A program made the position numbers and the translations under genes. Positions 1 to 9,542 of a DNA stretch of 64,000 bases are shown here, piece by piece; position 1 is the stretch's first letter, and each line of letters opens with the position of its first letter. The DNA is from Actinomycetota bacterium (GTDB lineage Bacteria > Actinomycetota > Actinomycetes > Nanopelagicales > Nanopelagicaceae): positions 1-64,000 of the forward strand of contig WLNY01000007.1 in the NCBI GenBank assembly GCA_009699575.1, read 5' to 3'. Below the pieces are notes generated by a model. That model was not told the DNA's origin and searched no databases. It saw only the letters and a list, made by a program, of their open reading frames with translations.

Positions 1-1226
1 GGTTGCGCGTAATAGATCAGGGCAGTGTGGCAACGCCAGCAATGAGGGTAGGAGTGTTCGTATGGCTGATGGCGATAGAGCGCTCCACGAGTTTTTAGTT
101 CTTTGACAAGTAATTTATCTGCATCTTTAAAAAAGAGCCCGCCGACAAGTGCAACATCTGCGAGGAAATGCCCATCAGGTGCAACGGGATTAACAACTGG
201 TAAACCATATGCGCGACAGACTGCAAGGTCGTCTGCTCCGAATGCTGGGGACTGATGCACCAGACCGGTTCCGTCTTCAGTTGTCACATATGTGGCAAGA
301 ACAACAAAGTGAGAATCAGGAATCTCAACAAAATCAAAAGGGCGCTTGTACGTTGTGCGTTCCAATTCTTTTCCAAGCATTGACGAAATAATTTCAACGT
401 CGCCATCGAGACTCTTCAGAAGATCTTCGGCAACCACTAGAACTTCGCTGACTTCGTCGCGAGTAACTTTGGCTGCTACGTAGGTAACTTCTGGATGAAC
501 AGCGATTGCCGTATTAGAAACAAGTGTCCAGGGAGTTGTTGTCCACACCAAAAGACTTGCAGCTAATTTCTCAAGTGGTCCCGATGTGATGGGAAAACGA
601 ACAAATACTGATGGGTCAATAACCGTTTCGTATCCTTGTGCTAATTCATGATCAGAGAGTCCGGTACCGCATCGAGGGCAGTACGGTGCGACGCGATGAT
701 CTTGGACAAGCAAACCCTTTTTCCAAATCTGCGAAAGACTCCACCAGACGCTCTCAACATATTCAGGTGACATCGTCCAATACGCTTGATCAAAATCAAC
801 CCAAAAACCCATTCGATTAGTCATCGCTGTAAAAGCATCAACATGTCGAGAGACCGATTCGCGGCACTTATTGTTAAATTCTGAAATTCCATATTTCTCG
901 ATATCGCCTTTGCCGGCAAATCCAAGTTCTTTCTCAACGGCGATTTCAACTGGGAGTCCATGGCAATCCCACCCAGCTTTACGCGTGACGTATTTACCCT
1001 TCATCGTATGAAATCGAGGGAAAACATCCTTAAATACTCGTGCTTCGATGTGGTGCGTTCCTGGCATGCCATTTGCAGTCGGAGGGCCTTCGTAGAAACT
1101 CCAACTCTCGCCACTTTCGCGCGCGGCAACTGACTTGTCAAAGATTTCATTGGTGCGCCAGAAATCAAGAATGGAGTGCTCCATAGCGGGCAGATCCACG
1201 TGGGTTGGAATTGGGCGAAAGACCAT
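1..1226 (-). CDS. ileS: Isoleucyl-tRNA synthetase (N-terminal part, cut by window edge)
   Basis: Charges tRNA-Ile with isoleucine in the cytoplasm. Reading the minus strand from the ATG at 1226 gives about 408 residues without a stop. They include a class-I synthetase signature region (PTANGMPGTHH, the HIGH-equivalent) and the WDCHGLPVE block typical of the long, eukaryote-like IleS form common in Actinobacteria. The CP1 editing domain follows; the KMSKS loop lies beyond the window. An in-frame TAG lies upstream of ATG 1226, which supports this start. A TAGACT box lies ten bases before the ATG (1236-1241 on the minus strand), so the leader would be very short. No T-box leader is visible. Diverges from the DksA-like gene. 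Confidence 0.95.
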   Translation of the reverse strand, partial: MVFRPIPTHVDLPAMEHSILDFWRTNEIFDKSVAARESGESWSFYEGPPTANGMPGTHHIEARVFKDVFPRFHTMKGKYVTRKAGWDCHGLPVEIAVEKELGFAGKGDIEKYGISEFNNKCRESVSRHVDAFTAMTNRMGFWVDFDQAYWTMSPEYVESVWWSLSQIWKKGLLVQDHRVAPYCPRCGTGLSDHELAQGYETVIDPSVFVRFPITSGPLEKLAASLLVWTTTPWTLVSNTAIAVHPEVTYVAAKVTRDEVSEVLVVAEDLLKSLDGDVEIISSMLGKELERTTYKRPFDFVEIPDSHFVVLATYVTTEDGTGLVHQSPAFGADDLAVCRAYGLPVVNPVAPDGHFLADVALVGGLFFKDADKLLVKELKTRGALYRHQPYEHSYPHCWRCHTALIYYAQ

Positions 1227-1301
1227 AAGGTCGCCAAGTCTAATGGATGAAGGGGGAGGGCAAACCTCGTGGCGAAGTTGGTGCTAGCGCGGATATCAGA
1301 A

Positions 1302-1307
1302 TAGGGT
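1302..1307 (+). promoter_or_regulatory. Candidate -10 box for the DksA-like gene
   Basis: TAGGGT lies seven bases before the GTG at 1315. This fits a TANNNT -10 box whose transcript starts at or next to the start codon (leaderless). No clear -35 is visible. Favours GTG 1315 over GTG 1306 as the start. Confidence 0.35.
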
Positions 1308-1314
1308 GCGCGGC

Positions 1315-2103
1315 GTGCCTACAAAAAATCTTAAAAAGAAGGCTGTAGCCAAGAAGGCTCCGGCAAAAAAAGCTCCAGCCACAAAGGCTGTTGTAAAAAA
1401 GGCTGTTGCGAAGAAGGCTCCGGTGAAGAAAGCGCCTGCGAAAAAAGTAGCGGCTAAAAAAGCTCCCGCCAGCGCTACAAAGAAAACTACGACCATTAAA
1501 TCCACCGTCAAAAAAGTTCCAGGTCGCCCCTTCCCGTCAAAAACAACCCTGACTGTCGATGAGAAATCTCAAACAGTGAGCGTTTCTACAATCGTTGCTC
1601 CCGTCGCCGTCGCCGTCATCGAAGAGCGCCGCCTGGTTATGCCGCCTCCACCGCGTCCAGTTAAAAGCGGAAAGAAAATTGCGCCACTTAAGCCAATAAA
1701 ACTAGCGCCCACTCCGATAGTTGTTTCAGATTCTGAAGCGGCCTGGTCTGCAGCCGAGCTCAAGGCAATTCGCGTTGAGCTTGCCAAGGAGTTGGTACGC
1801 CTACAAGCCGAGCTAAAAACAATTGAACACGAAATGGATGAACTCATTTCTGATTCCGGAGATGGCGCTGGCGATGATCAAGCCGATGCGGGAACAAAAA
1901 CATTTGAACGCGAACACGAAATGTCATTAGTTATTAATGCTCGTGACATGGTTCTGCAAACCGAGCGAGCTCTTGAGCGTATTGATACTAAGAGTTATGG
2001 CAATTGCGAAGAATGTGGAAACGCGATTGGAAAAGCACGTCTCCAGGTTTTCCCTCGCGCAACTCTCTGCATGCTCTGCAAGCAGAAAGAGGAACGGCGC
2101 TAA
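1315..2103 (+). CDS. DksA/TraR-family zinc-finger protein with lysine-rich N-terminal tail
   Basis: Probable RNA-polymerase- or DNA-associated regulator of 262 residues. Residues 1-60 are a Lys/Ala/Pro tail made of KKAPAKKA-like repeats resembling histone H1. A Pro-rich linker follows (PPPPRP near residue 110), then an acidic, probably helical segment (about 145-190). The C-terminus is a DksA/TraR zinc finger with CEEC and CMLC pairs about 17 residues apart. The position between ileS and lspA matches the TraR-type gene found there in other Actinobacteria, as I recall. The start could also be the in-frame GTG at 1306; 1315 is chosen because of the TAGGGT box. lspA begins six bases after the stop. 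Whether it acts like DksA on polymerase or as a nucleoid protein cannot be told from sequence. Confidence 0.85.
   Translation: MPTKNLKKKAVAKKAPAKKAPATKAVVKKAVAKKAPVKKAPAKKVAAKKAPASATKKTTTIKSTVKKVPGRPFPSKTTLTVDEKSQTVSVSTIVAPVAVAVIEERRLVMPPPPRPVKSGKKIAPLKPIKLAPTPIVVSDSEAAWSAAELKAIRVELAKELVRLQAELKTIEHEMDELISDSGDGAGDDQADAGTKTFEREHEMSLVINARDMVLQTERALERIDTKSYGNCEECGNAIGKARLQVFPRATLCMLCKQKEERR
1330..1482 (+). repeat. Low-complexity coding repeat (Lys-Lys-Ala/Pro tail)
   Basis: Degenerate tandem units of 12-15 bases built on AAG-AAG-GCT and AAA-AAA-GCT encode the KKA(P/V)A tail of the DksA-like protein. The repeat is in frame and explains the open but meaningless Phe/Ala-rich frame on the opposite strand. 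Such tracts can expand or contract between strains. Confidence 0.7.
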
Positions 2104-2109
2104 AAAATC

Positions 2110-2610
2110 ATGCGCACACGCCAATGGCGAACGCTATTTTTAATTGCTTGGGTTGTGTGGTTATGCGATCTTGCCACGAAAGTCTGGGCAGTGAATGAAC
2201 TCTCTCACAGGGCAAATATAAAAGTTTTCGGCAGTTTTCTTCAATTTACCTTCACCCGAAATTCAGGGGCGGCATTTAGTTTTGCAACTGGTAAGACGAT
2301 TTTCTTTACGATTTTTTCACTAATTGTTCTAATTTTCATCACGAGATATTCAGGAGTAATTACATCCAAAGGGTGGGCCGTTGTACTGGGTCTGGTTTTA
2401 GGGGGAATTTCAGGTAATTTAACTGATCGAATTTTTCGCGCTCCAAGTTTTCTCCAGGGCCACGTCATTGATTGGATAGCCCTTCCGAATTGGCCGATAT
2501 TTAATCTCGCTGACTCCGCTATTGTTATCGCAGCTGGAATTGCATTCATCCTTTCAGTGCGCAACATTGCGCCGATTGAAAGTGCTAGCGAGAGCAGTGA
2601 AAATGACTAG
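2110..2610 (+). CDS. lspA: Lipoprotein signal peptidase (signal peptidase II)
   Basis: Membrane aspartyl protease that removes the signal peptide from diacylated prolipoproteins. 166 residues, the usual size, with four hydrophobic segments. The two catalytic aspartates are recognisable: D106 in GNLTDRIFR and D135 in FNLADSAIV. The TRNSGAAFS motif after the first loop is also conserved. The start is the ATG at 2110, six bases after the preceding stop. The last eight bases overlap the next gene, so the two are probably translationally coupled. Works with Lgt, encoded at 17751. Confidence 0.96.
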   Translation: MRTRQWRTLFLIAWVVWLCDLATKVWAVNELSHRANIKVFGSFLQFTFTRNSGAAFSFATGKTIFFTIFSLIVLIFITRYSGVITSKGWAVVLGLVLGGISGNLTDRIFRAPSFLQGHVIDWIALPNWPIFNLADSAIVIAAGIAFILSVRNIAPIESASESSEND

Positions 2611-3541
2611 AGTCGCACGAACGCTTTCCGTACCAGAAGGCGTCGAGGGAGAACGCATCGATAGCGCTTTGACACGCGTGCTCGGTCTCTCACGGACAGC
2701 TGTTGTTCGACTTCTGGAAGATGGAGACATCACCACCTCAGGTCAACCCATGCAGAAATCAGACCGAGTGACCGCAGGCCAAATTATTGAAGTACTCATG
2801 CCTCAAGAAAAAAATTCCGAAGCGATTCCCTTAACTCCCTTAGAAGGACTGCGTATCGTCTATAACGACGATGAAATGATTGTTATCGATAAACCTGTCG
2901 GATGTGCGGCGCACCCAAGCCCTGGCTGGGAAGGGCCAACTGTTGTCGGCGCTCTTACGGCTGCTGGATATTCAGTGTCGACTAGTGGTCCAGCCGAACG
3001 CGCAGGAATCGTGCATAGACTCGATGTTGGAACCAGTGGTCTCATGGTCGTTGCTAAAAGCGATCGCGCATACACATTTTTAAAAGATGCATTTAGAAAT
3101 CGAACAGTTGAAAAGATTTATCACGCACTCGTTCAAGGTCATGTAGACCCAACGGTTGGCACAATTGATGCACCCATTGACCGTCACCCTAAAGAGGATC
3201 ATCGTTTTGCAGTTGTGGCCAATGGCAAAGAAAGCATTACTCACTATGAAGTCATTGAGTATTATCGTGGCGTTTCACTTGTTCAAGTAGAACTCGAAAC
3301 AGGTCGCACTCACCAAATTCGAGTGCATTTCTCTGCGCTGCGACATCCGCTCGTGGGCGATCTCACCTACGGCGCCGATCCCGTACTTGCCGGTTCTTTG
3401 CACATGAGTCGGCCTTGGCTTCATGCCCTCGAGCTACGTCTGAATCATCCGATCACGGGTGAGGCCATGGTCTTTCAGGCGCCTTATCCGCAAGACCTTC
3501 AAGAATCTCTGGCGTTGCTTTCCGACGCAGTACTGCCTTAA
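2603..3541 (+). CDS. RluA/RluD-family 23S rRNA pseudouridine synthase
   Basis: Isomerises uridines in 23S rRNA. 312 residues from the ATG at 2603, which overlaps the lspA stop by eight bases. A longer in-frame reading exists from 2522 but lies entirely within lspA and is rejected. An S4 RNA-binding domain covers about residues 12-75. The synthase signature GIVHRLDVGTSGLMV has the catalytic aspartate at D141, and a second family motif, ETGRTHQIRVH, follows near residue 235. Its place between lspA and dnaE suggests RluD rather than RluC, but the exact target uridines are not deducible. Confidence 0.93.
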   Translation: MTRVARTLSVPEGVEGERIDSALTRVLGLSRTAVVRLLEDGDITTSGQPMQKSDRVTAGQIIEVLMPQEKNSEAIPLTPLEGLRIVYNDDEMIVIDKPVGCAAHPSPGWEGPTVVGALTAAGYSVSTSGPAERAGIVHRLDVGTSGLMVVAKSDRAYTFLKDAFRNRTVEKIYHALVQGHVDPTVGTIDAPIDRHPKEDHRFAVVANGKESITHYEVIEYYRGVSLVQVELETGRTHQIRVHFSALRHPLVGDLTYGADPVLAGSLHMSRPWLHALELRLNHPITGEAMVFQAPYPQDLQESLALLSDAVLP

Positions 3542-3559
3542 CGACTAGCCTCACCATTC

Positions 3560-6500
3560 ATGTCATCTTTCGCCCACCTTCACGTTCACACCGAGTATTC
3601 GATGCTCGATGGTGCTGCGCGCGTGGGCGACCTCATGGGCGAAGTGGCGAGGCAGGAAATGCCAGCTATAGCAATGACTGATCACGGAAATGTATTTGGC
3701 GCTTTCGATTTTTATAAAGCTGCCAAAAAAGTAGGTGTTAAACCAATTATTGGCATAGAGGCATATGTCGCACCCGAATCCCGTTTCGAAAAGAAGCGCG
3801 TCAAGTGGGCAGATGGTGGAGAGGATGATGTCTCTGGCGGCGGCGCGTATACCCACATGACAATATTGGCGGAAAATAATCAAGGACTCGGAAATCTTTT
3901 TAGACTCTCATCACTTGCTTCTCTTGAAGGCTATTACTACAAGCCTCGCATGGATCGTGAATTGCTTGCGAAATATTCAGAGGGCCTCATAGCAACAACG
4001 GGTTGCCCTGGTGGAGAAATTCAAACTCGGTTGAGAATGGGTGCCTATAAAGAGGCGTTGCGAGCAGCTTCTGATTATCGCGATATTTTCGGAATGAATA
4101 ATTTCTTCCTTGAGGTGATGGATCACGGAATTGGAATTGAAACTCGCGTCAAAGATGACCTGCTCAAACTTGGTAAAGAGCTCAAGCTTCCTTTGCTAGC
4201 AACTAATGACCTTCACTACACATTTCATGAAGATGCCTCTTCTCATGAGGCACTGCTCTGCGTGCAATCCGGATCCACACTTGCTGACCCAAAAAGATTT
4301 AAGTTTGAAAATGACGAGTTTTATCTCAAAAGCCCTGCTCAAATGCGAGAGCTTTTCAAGGATATTCCCGAGAGTTGTGATAACACTCTTCTCATTGCCG
4401 AACGATGCAACGTTACGTTGCGTGAGAATGAAAACCTTATGCCTCGCTTTGAAGTACCTGCTGGCCAGACCGAGGATTCTTGGCTCGTAGCTGAATCTGA
4501 AAAGGGCTTAGTCGCTCGGATGGGCGATCGCGCAACAGATGCTCATCGCGATCGCTTGAAATACGAACTCGGTGTCATGATCTCCATGGGATTCCCAGGT
4601 TACTTCCTCGTCGTGGCAGATCTAGTTGCTCATGCTAAAAAAGTTGGTATTCGAGTAGGTCCGGGTCGTGGTTCAGCCGCAGGATCACTTGTCGCGTATG
4701 CACTTGGAATCACAGGCCTTGATCCCCTTGAACACGGTTTACTTTTCGAGCGCTTTCTCAATCCAGAGCGTATTTCAATGCCTGATATCGATTTGGACTT
4801 TGATGAGCGACGTCGAAGCGAAATGATTCGTTACGCAACGCAAAAATATGGAGAAGACCGCGTTGCCCAAATCATTACCTACGGAACAATTAAATCAAAG
4901 CAGGCGCTAAAAGATTCAACCAGAGTTCTTGGTTACCCATATGCAATTGGTGAAAAACTTACGAAGGCACTTCCACCTTCAGTTATGGGTAAAGACATTT
5001 CACTCGGGGGAGTCTTTGACTCCAGTAACGATCGGTATGTAGAGGCAGGGGAATTTCGATCACTCTACGAATCAGATCCTGATTGCAAAAAAGTTGTAGA
5101 CACTGCACTGGGTCTTGAAGGACTCAAGCGCCAATGGGGAGTACACGCAGCGGGAGTAATTCTTTCTCGAGAGCCACTCCTTGATGTTATTCCGATTCAT
5201 CGCCGTGAAGCCGACGGTGCAATCATCACGCAGTTTGATATGGGAGCATGCGAAGCTATTGGTTTGCTAAAAATGGACTTTTTAGGACTTCGAAATTTAT
5301 CTGTCCTTGACGATGCACTACTTAATATCAAATCAAATCAAAATATCGAGGTTGTTCTTGAAGATCTCACTTTGGATGACACAAAAACATTTGAACTACT
5401 TTCTCGTGGTGACACCTTAGGAGTCTTCCAGCTAGATGGTGGCCCGATGAGAGCGCTTCTTCGAAGCATGTCACCGGACTCCTTTGAAGACATCTCCGCA
5501 GTCATTGCTCTCTACCGTCCAGGCCCAATGGGTGAAAATGCACACAATAACTACGCGGACCGAAAAAATGGTCGTAAGCCAGTGGAGCCAATTCATCCAG
5601 AGCTCTCTGAGGCGTTGCAAGATATTTTGGGCGATACCTACGGTTTGATTGTTTACCAAGAGCAAGTAATGGCCATTGCACAAAAAGTTGCAGGTTTTTC
5701 ACTTGGACGAGCCGACCTCTTGCGTAAAGCGATGGGTAAGAAAAATAAAGAAATTCTAGATAAGGAGTACGTGCCCTTTGAAGGCGGCATGAAGGAAAAT
5801 GGTTTTGGCAACGCTGCAATTAAGCGACTATGGGATGTTTTGATTCCATTCTCGGACTACGCATTCAACCGTGCACATAGCGCTGGGTATGGCGTTGTCT
5901 CGTATTGGACTGCCTATCTCAAAGCTAATTACCCAACTGAATATATGGCAGCTTTACTCACAAGTGTGCGCGATGATAAAGATAAGTCTGCTCTGTATCT
6001 CAGCGAATGTCGCCGTATGGGAATTCAAGTGTTGCCGCCAGATGTTAACGAATCTGACGCCGAATATACCCCTCGTGGGAAAGATATTCGTTTTGGACTT
6101 GTTGCGATTCGCAATGTTGGGGATTCTGTTGTTGCGTCAATTAAATCGGCGCGGGATAACAAAGGTGCATTTACTTCCTTTGGTGATTTTTTAGCCAAAG
6201 TTGATGCACAGGTGTGTAATAAAAAAACAATCGAGTCTCTCATTAAAGGTGGCGCATTTGATTCACTTGGCCATCCTCGCAAGGGCTTAATGGCAATTCA
6301 TCTCGAAGCAATTGATTCTGTGAGCGAAACGAAACGTGCTGAGGCAATTGGTCAGTTCGACCTCTTCGGATCCGAACCTGGGGCACTCGTTGCGGCAGAG
6401 GAAATCATTGTTCCTCCAACCGAATGGGAGAAAGCCATGTTGCTCTCCTATGAACGCGAGATGCTAGGTCTATATGTTTCAGATCATCCACTTCTTGGAA

Positions 6501-7054
6501 TCGAACACGTGCTTCGCGCAGGAACAGATCTATCAATTAGCTCGTTATTAGATGATGGCGCATCTCAGGACTCCATCGTCACGATCGGTGGGCTCATTAC
6601 AAGTGTCACGCGTAAAGTGACTCGCCAAGGCGCTTCATGGGCTGTTGTCACGGTTGAGGATTTAGAAGGCTCACTCGAAGTTCTATTTTTTGCTAATACT
6701 TATAACCAATATGCACTCACACTTATAGAGGACCGAGTTGTAATGATTCGCGGTCGCGTAGATAAACGTGAGGACCAGGTACGTTTTACTGCTCTTGAGA
6801 TGAAAGCTGCCGATATCACTACTGGGCCATCTGGACCGTTGATTATTTCGTTACCCATTGCGCAATGCACACCACCAATCGTTGATCGCTTAAAAGAGAT
6901 ACTGCGCTCACATCCTGGAAAGCGCGAAGTACATCTACATTTGGTGGAAGATTCAGATCGCACTGTCATGAAGCTTGATGCCTTGGTTACCTCCTCTCCT
7001 TCACTGAGCGCGGATTTGAAATCAATTTTGGGGCCTGATTGCCTGTCGGGCTAA
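3560..7054 (+). CDS. dnaE: DNA polymerase III alpha subunit
   Basis: Main replicative DNA polymerase, 1164 residues, normal for DnaE1. An N-terminal PHP domain (VHTEYSMLDGAA, MTDHGN) spans about 1-210. The C-family palm carries GPGRGSAAGSL (about 367) and the metal-binding PDIDLD pair (D409/D411), with a third acidic motif in KMDFLGLRN near 572. The fingers, helix-hairpin-helix and OB-fold (IGGLITSVTRK, near 1015) follow. The presence of the OB and C-terminal domains argues against the shorter DnaE2 mutasome polymerase. Start ATG 3560, 18 bases after the preceding stop. A TAGCCT box lies eight bases before it, so the gene could also be transcribed from its own promoter. Confidence 0.97.
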   Translation: MSSFAHLHVHTEYSMLDGAARVGDLMGEVARQEMPAIAMTDHGNVFGAFDFYKAAKKVGVKPIIGIEAYVAPESRFEKKRVKWADGGEDDVSGGGAYTHMTILAENNQGLGNLFRLSSLASLEGYYYKPRMDRELLAKYSEGLIATTGCPGGEIQTRLRMGAYKEALRAASDYRDIFGMNNFFLEVMDHGIGIETRVKDDLLKLGKELKLPLLATNDLHYTFHEDASSHEALLCVQSGSTLADPKRFKFENDEFYLKSPAQMRELFKDIPESCDNTLLIAERCNVTLRENENLMPRFEVPAGQTEDSWLVAESEKGLVARMGDRATDAHRDRLKYELGVMISMGFPGYFLVVADLVAHAKKVGIRVGPGRGSAAGSLVAYALGITGLDPLEHGLLFERFLNPERISMPDIDLDFDERRRSEMIRYATQKYGEDRVAQIITYGTIKSKQALKDSTRVLGYPYAIGEKLTKALPPSVMGKDISLGGVFDSSNDRYVEAGEFRSLYESDPDCKKVVDTALGLEGLKRQWGVHAAGVILSREPLLDVIPIHRREADGAIITQFDMGACEAIGLLKMDFLGLRNLSVLDDALLNIKSNQNIEVVLEDLTLDDTKTFELLSRGDTLGVFQLDGGPMRALLRSMSPDSFEDISAVIALYRPGPMGENAHNNYADRKNGRKPVEPIHPELSEALQDILGDTYGLIVYQEQVMAIAQKVAGFSLGRADLLRKAMGKKNKEILDKEYVPFEGGMKENGFGNAAIKRLWDVLIPFSDYAFNRAHSAGYGVVSYWTAYLKANYPTEYMAALLTSVRDDKDKSALYLSECRRMGIQVLPPDVNESDAEYTPRGKDIRFGLVAIRNVGDSVVASIKSARDNKGAFTSFGDFLAKVDAQVCNKKTIESLIKGGAFDSLGHPRKGLMAIHLEAIDSVSETKRAEAIGQFDLFGSEPGALVAAEEIIVPPTEWEKAMLLSYEREMLGLYVSDHPLLGIEHVLRAGTDLSISSLLDDGASQDSIVTIGGLITSVTRKVTRQGASWAVVTVEDLEGSLEVLFFANTYNQYALTLIEDRVVMIRGRVDKREDQVRFTALEMKAADITTGPSGPLIISLPIAQCTPPIVDRLKEILRSHPGKREVHLHLVEDSDRTVMKLDALVTSSPSLSADLKSILGPDCLSG

Positions 7055-7064
7055 AGAAATATCA

Positions 7065-7080
7065 GGAGCGAGAGTGCTCC
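7065..7080 (+). other. Small hairpin between dnaE and hisD
   Basis: GGAGC-GAGAGT-GCTCC can form a 5-bp stem just after dnaE. No U-tract follows, so it is a weak terminator at best. A TAGAAT box (7090-7095) downstream could be a -10 for the his cluster. Another, less perfect box (TAGGCG, 7125-7130) lies seven bases before the hisD ATG. Confidence 0.3.
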
Positions 7081-7137
7081 CGGGTGCCTTAGAATTGCCC
7101 TACAAGTTTGGTTAATTCACAGAATAGGCGTGCTCCG

Positions 7138-8442
7138 ATGATCAGAAAAGTCGATCTGCGTGGCCGCAGTTTAAGTAAGAGTGCCTATCAAAATGAATTG
7201 CCACGGGCAGAACTCGATGTGGCCGAAGCGATGCGCTTAGTGGCCCCCATTCTGGAGCGAGTACGACGTGGCGATGAGAGTGACCTGATTTCATTAGCTC
7301 AGGAATTTGATGGAATTCAACCTCCCTCTATTAAAGTTCCACGTGAAGTTTTGCGACAGTCACTTGCTGATCTTGATCCAGAAATTCGTACAGCACTTGA
7401 ACTTTCGGCGCAGAGAATTCGAATCGTTCACCAAGAGCAAATACGTGGCGAGAACACAGTTCGTGTGGTGGATGGCGGAACTGTCACTGAGAAATGGATT
7501 CCGGTAGATCGCGTCGGACTATATGTTCCTGGTGGACGTGCTGTGTATCCAAGTAGCGTTCTAATGAATGTGATCCCTGCACAAATTGCTCAGGTTCGTA
7601 GCATCGCAGTTGCATCACCGCCACAGAAAGTTTTCGGTGGTTATCCTCACCCAACAATTTTGGCAACATGTGAACTACTTGGTGTTACTGAGGTCTATGC
7701 AGTGGGGGGAGCGCAAGCAATTGCACTTTTTGCTTATGGCATGGAGGGACTATGCGACAAATGTGATTTAGTCACAGGACCTGGAAATATTTATGTTGCA
7801 GCGGCGAAGAGAGCCCTGCGTGGAGTCATAGGAATTGATTCCGAGGCAGGGCCGACTGAAATCGCAATCCTTGCAGATAAGAGTGCGATCGCTTCAGATA
7901 TTGCGGCAGATCTCATGAGCCAGGCAGAGCACGACGTGATAGCTGCAGCAATATTGGTTACCGACAGCGAAGAATTAATTTCACAGGTCGAGAAAGAACT
8001 TATTGCTCGAGTTCCATTGACGAAACATCACGCGAGAATTCGCGAAGCCCTTGCTGGCGTCCAATCAGCGCTGGTTCTAGTGGATTCAATTGAGCAGGGC
8101 CTAGATGTCGTCAATGCATACGCCGCCGAGCATTTAGAAATTCAAACCGTGGATGCCTCCCTTAATGCGCAGGAGATTAGAAATGCTGGGGCAGTATTTA
8201 TTGGACGATTTTCTCCAGTATCTCTGGGTGATTATTCTGCAGGTTCCAATCACGTACTTCCTACTGGAGGGTGTGCTTGTCACTCAAGTGGACTCTCGGT
8301 TGCTACCTTCTTACGAGGGCTGCATTTTATTGAGTACTCGGAGGAAGCATTTAAAGAGATTGCATCAACTGTCATCACTCTCGCAAACGCAGAAGATCTT
8401 CCCGCACACGGTGAAGCGATGCAGGTCAGGCTGGATCAATGA
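7138..8442 (+). CDS. hisD: Histidinol dehydrogenase
   Basis: Catalyses the last two steps of histidine synthesis, L-histidinol to histidine with NAD. 434 residues from ATG 7138. The in-frame TTG at 7108 would add ten untypical residues, while family members start at MIRKVDLRG as here. Recognisable blocks are [11 protein letters not shown] (near 125), [17 protein letters not shown] and the late HVLPTGGCA region with the zinc-binding and catalytic His residues. First gene of the his-trp cluster; its stop overlaps the hisC start (ATGA). Confidence 0.96.
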   Translation: MIRKVDLRGRSLSKSAYQNELPRAELDVAEAMRLVAPILERVRRGDESDLISLAQEFDGIQPPSIKVPREVLRQSLADLDPEIRTALELSAQRIRIVHQEQIRGENTVRVVDGGTVTEKWIPVDRVGLYVPGGRAVYPSSVLMNVIPAQIAQVRSIAVASPPQKVFGGYPHPTILATCELLGVTEVYAVGGAQAIALFAYGMEGLCDKCDLVTGPGNIYVAAAKRALRGVIGIDSEAGPTEIAILADKSAIASDIAADLMSQAEHDVIAAAILVTDSEELISQVEKELIARVPLTKHHARIREALAGVQSALVLVDSIEQGLDVVNAYAAEHLEIQTVDASLNAQEIRNAGAVFIGRFSPVSLGDYSAGSNHVLPTGGCACHSSGLSVATFLRGLHFIEYSEEAFKEIASTVITLANAEDLPAHGEAMQVRLDQ

Positions 8443-9542
8443 GCACTTGGCCAGAATGGTTACCCCTTCGCCCTGAACTTGCACCAATGTCACCCTATGG
8501 TGCGCCTCAAGTGCGCGCTGATGCGAGCCTCAATACCAACGAAAACCCTTACGCGCCATCAACTGCTTTAGTCGATGAGATTACAACTCGCATAAAGGAT
8601 GTCAGTAAGAGCCTCAATAGATACCCCGATCGGGAAGCAATTCAGCTTCGCACTGAATTGGCGCAGTACATAAACTCTCAATCAGGTACCGAATTTGATA
8701 TTTCCAATATCTGGGCAGCTAATGGAAGTAATGAAATTATTCAATCAATTTTTCTTGCATTTGGAAGGTCTTCAGCCTTAGGTTTCACGCCGTCATATTC
8801 AATGCACTCACTCATTGCTAAAGTAACTGCAACTCCATGGATTGATGGAATACGTAGAAACGATTTTTCTTTAGATGTCGATTCAGCTTGTGCCCAGATT
8901 TCATCTTTTGCTCCTGCCTTAACTTTTATCACAACGCCCAATAACCCTACAGGTAGCGCAATAACCATAGATGAGATAGAAAAAATTGCTCAAGAGGTTT
9001 CAACGCGAGGTGGCCTTCTTGTCATTGATGAGGCTTATGCTGAATTTTCAAGTGAAAAATCAGCAGTGACTCTCATTGCTAAATATCCACATGTACTTGT
9101 CATTAGGACCATGAGTAAAGCATTTGCTTTTGCGGGCGTTCGACTTGGATATCTCATTGCTCATCCGCAGGTCATTGATGCAATGCGATTAGTTCGCTTG
9201 CCGTATCACCTCAGCACACTAACCCAAGCCGCAGCTAGCGCAGCCCTTGAATTTAAATCTGAACTCCTAGGTACAGTGGCGCAGATTATTTCCGCACGCG
9301 AAGCTATGGCTTTCGAGCTTGAACGGTTGGGACTTGTCGTGGTTCCCAGTTGCGCGAATTTTCTCTTATTCTCCGGTTTTGGCATTGAATCGGCAAAACT
9401 CTGGGAAAAATTACTTGATAGAGGCGTTCTGATTCGTGATGTGGGATTATCAGGGTACTTGCGAGTCACTATCGGCAGCGCCGCCGAAAATGCACAGTTC
9501 ATTTCAGTATTACAAGAAATCCTAGGCGGGAGTAAAGAATGA
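8439..9542 (+). CDS. hisC: Histidinol-phosphate aminotransferase
   Basis: PLP-dependent class I/II aminotransferase that makes histidinol phosphate from imidazole-acetol phosphate and glutamate. 367 residues. Family landmarks are NTNENPY near 30, TTPNNPTGS near 165, VIDEAYAEF near 190 and the PLP lysine in [16 protein letters not shown] near 225. Start ATG 8439 overlaps the hisD stop by four bases, and its own stop overlaps hisB the same way. HisC-type enzymes in Actinobacteria can also act on aromatic amino acids, which sequence alone cannot exclude. Confidence 0.95.
   Translation: MSTWPEWLPLRPELAPMSPYGAPQVRADASLNTNENPYAPSTALVDEITTRIKDVSKSLNRYPDREAIQLRTELAQYINSQSGTEFDISNIWAANGSNEIIQSIFLAFGRSSALGFTPSYSMHSLIAKVTATPWIDGIRRNDFSLDVDSACAQISSFAPALTFITTPNNPTGSAITIDEIEKIAQEVSTRGGLLVIDEAYAEFSSEKSAVTLIAKYPHVLVIRTMSKAFAFAGVRLGYLIAHPQVIDAMRLVRLPYHLSTLTQAAASAALEFKSELLGTVAQIISAREAMAFELERLGLVVVPSCANFLLFSGFGIESAKLWEKLLDRGVLIRDVGLSGYLRVTIGSAAENAQFISVLQEILGGSKE

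Noticed and set aside
1227-1305. Possible T-box riboswitch before ileS
   Set aside because: Actinobacterial ileS genes often have one, but the minus-strand sequence here has no T-box core (AGGGTGG-type) or specifier stem, and there are only about 80 bases before the divergent gene.
1296-1511. Phe/Ala-rich open frame on the minus strand
   Set aside because: It is the antisense of the lysine-rich repeat of the DksA-like gene; low-complexity coding repeats keep the opposite strand open.
7055-7137. Histidine attenuator leader before hisD
   Set aside because: No short reading frame with a run of His codons and no terminator-antiterminator pair is visible in the 83 bases.
3060-7892. Four copies of GCGATCGC (3060, 4524, 4548, 7885)
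   Set aside because: A mild local excess of a palindrome, but all copies are in coding sequence and I did not see it kept up through the rest of the window; not enough to call a motif.
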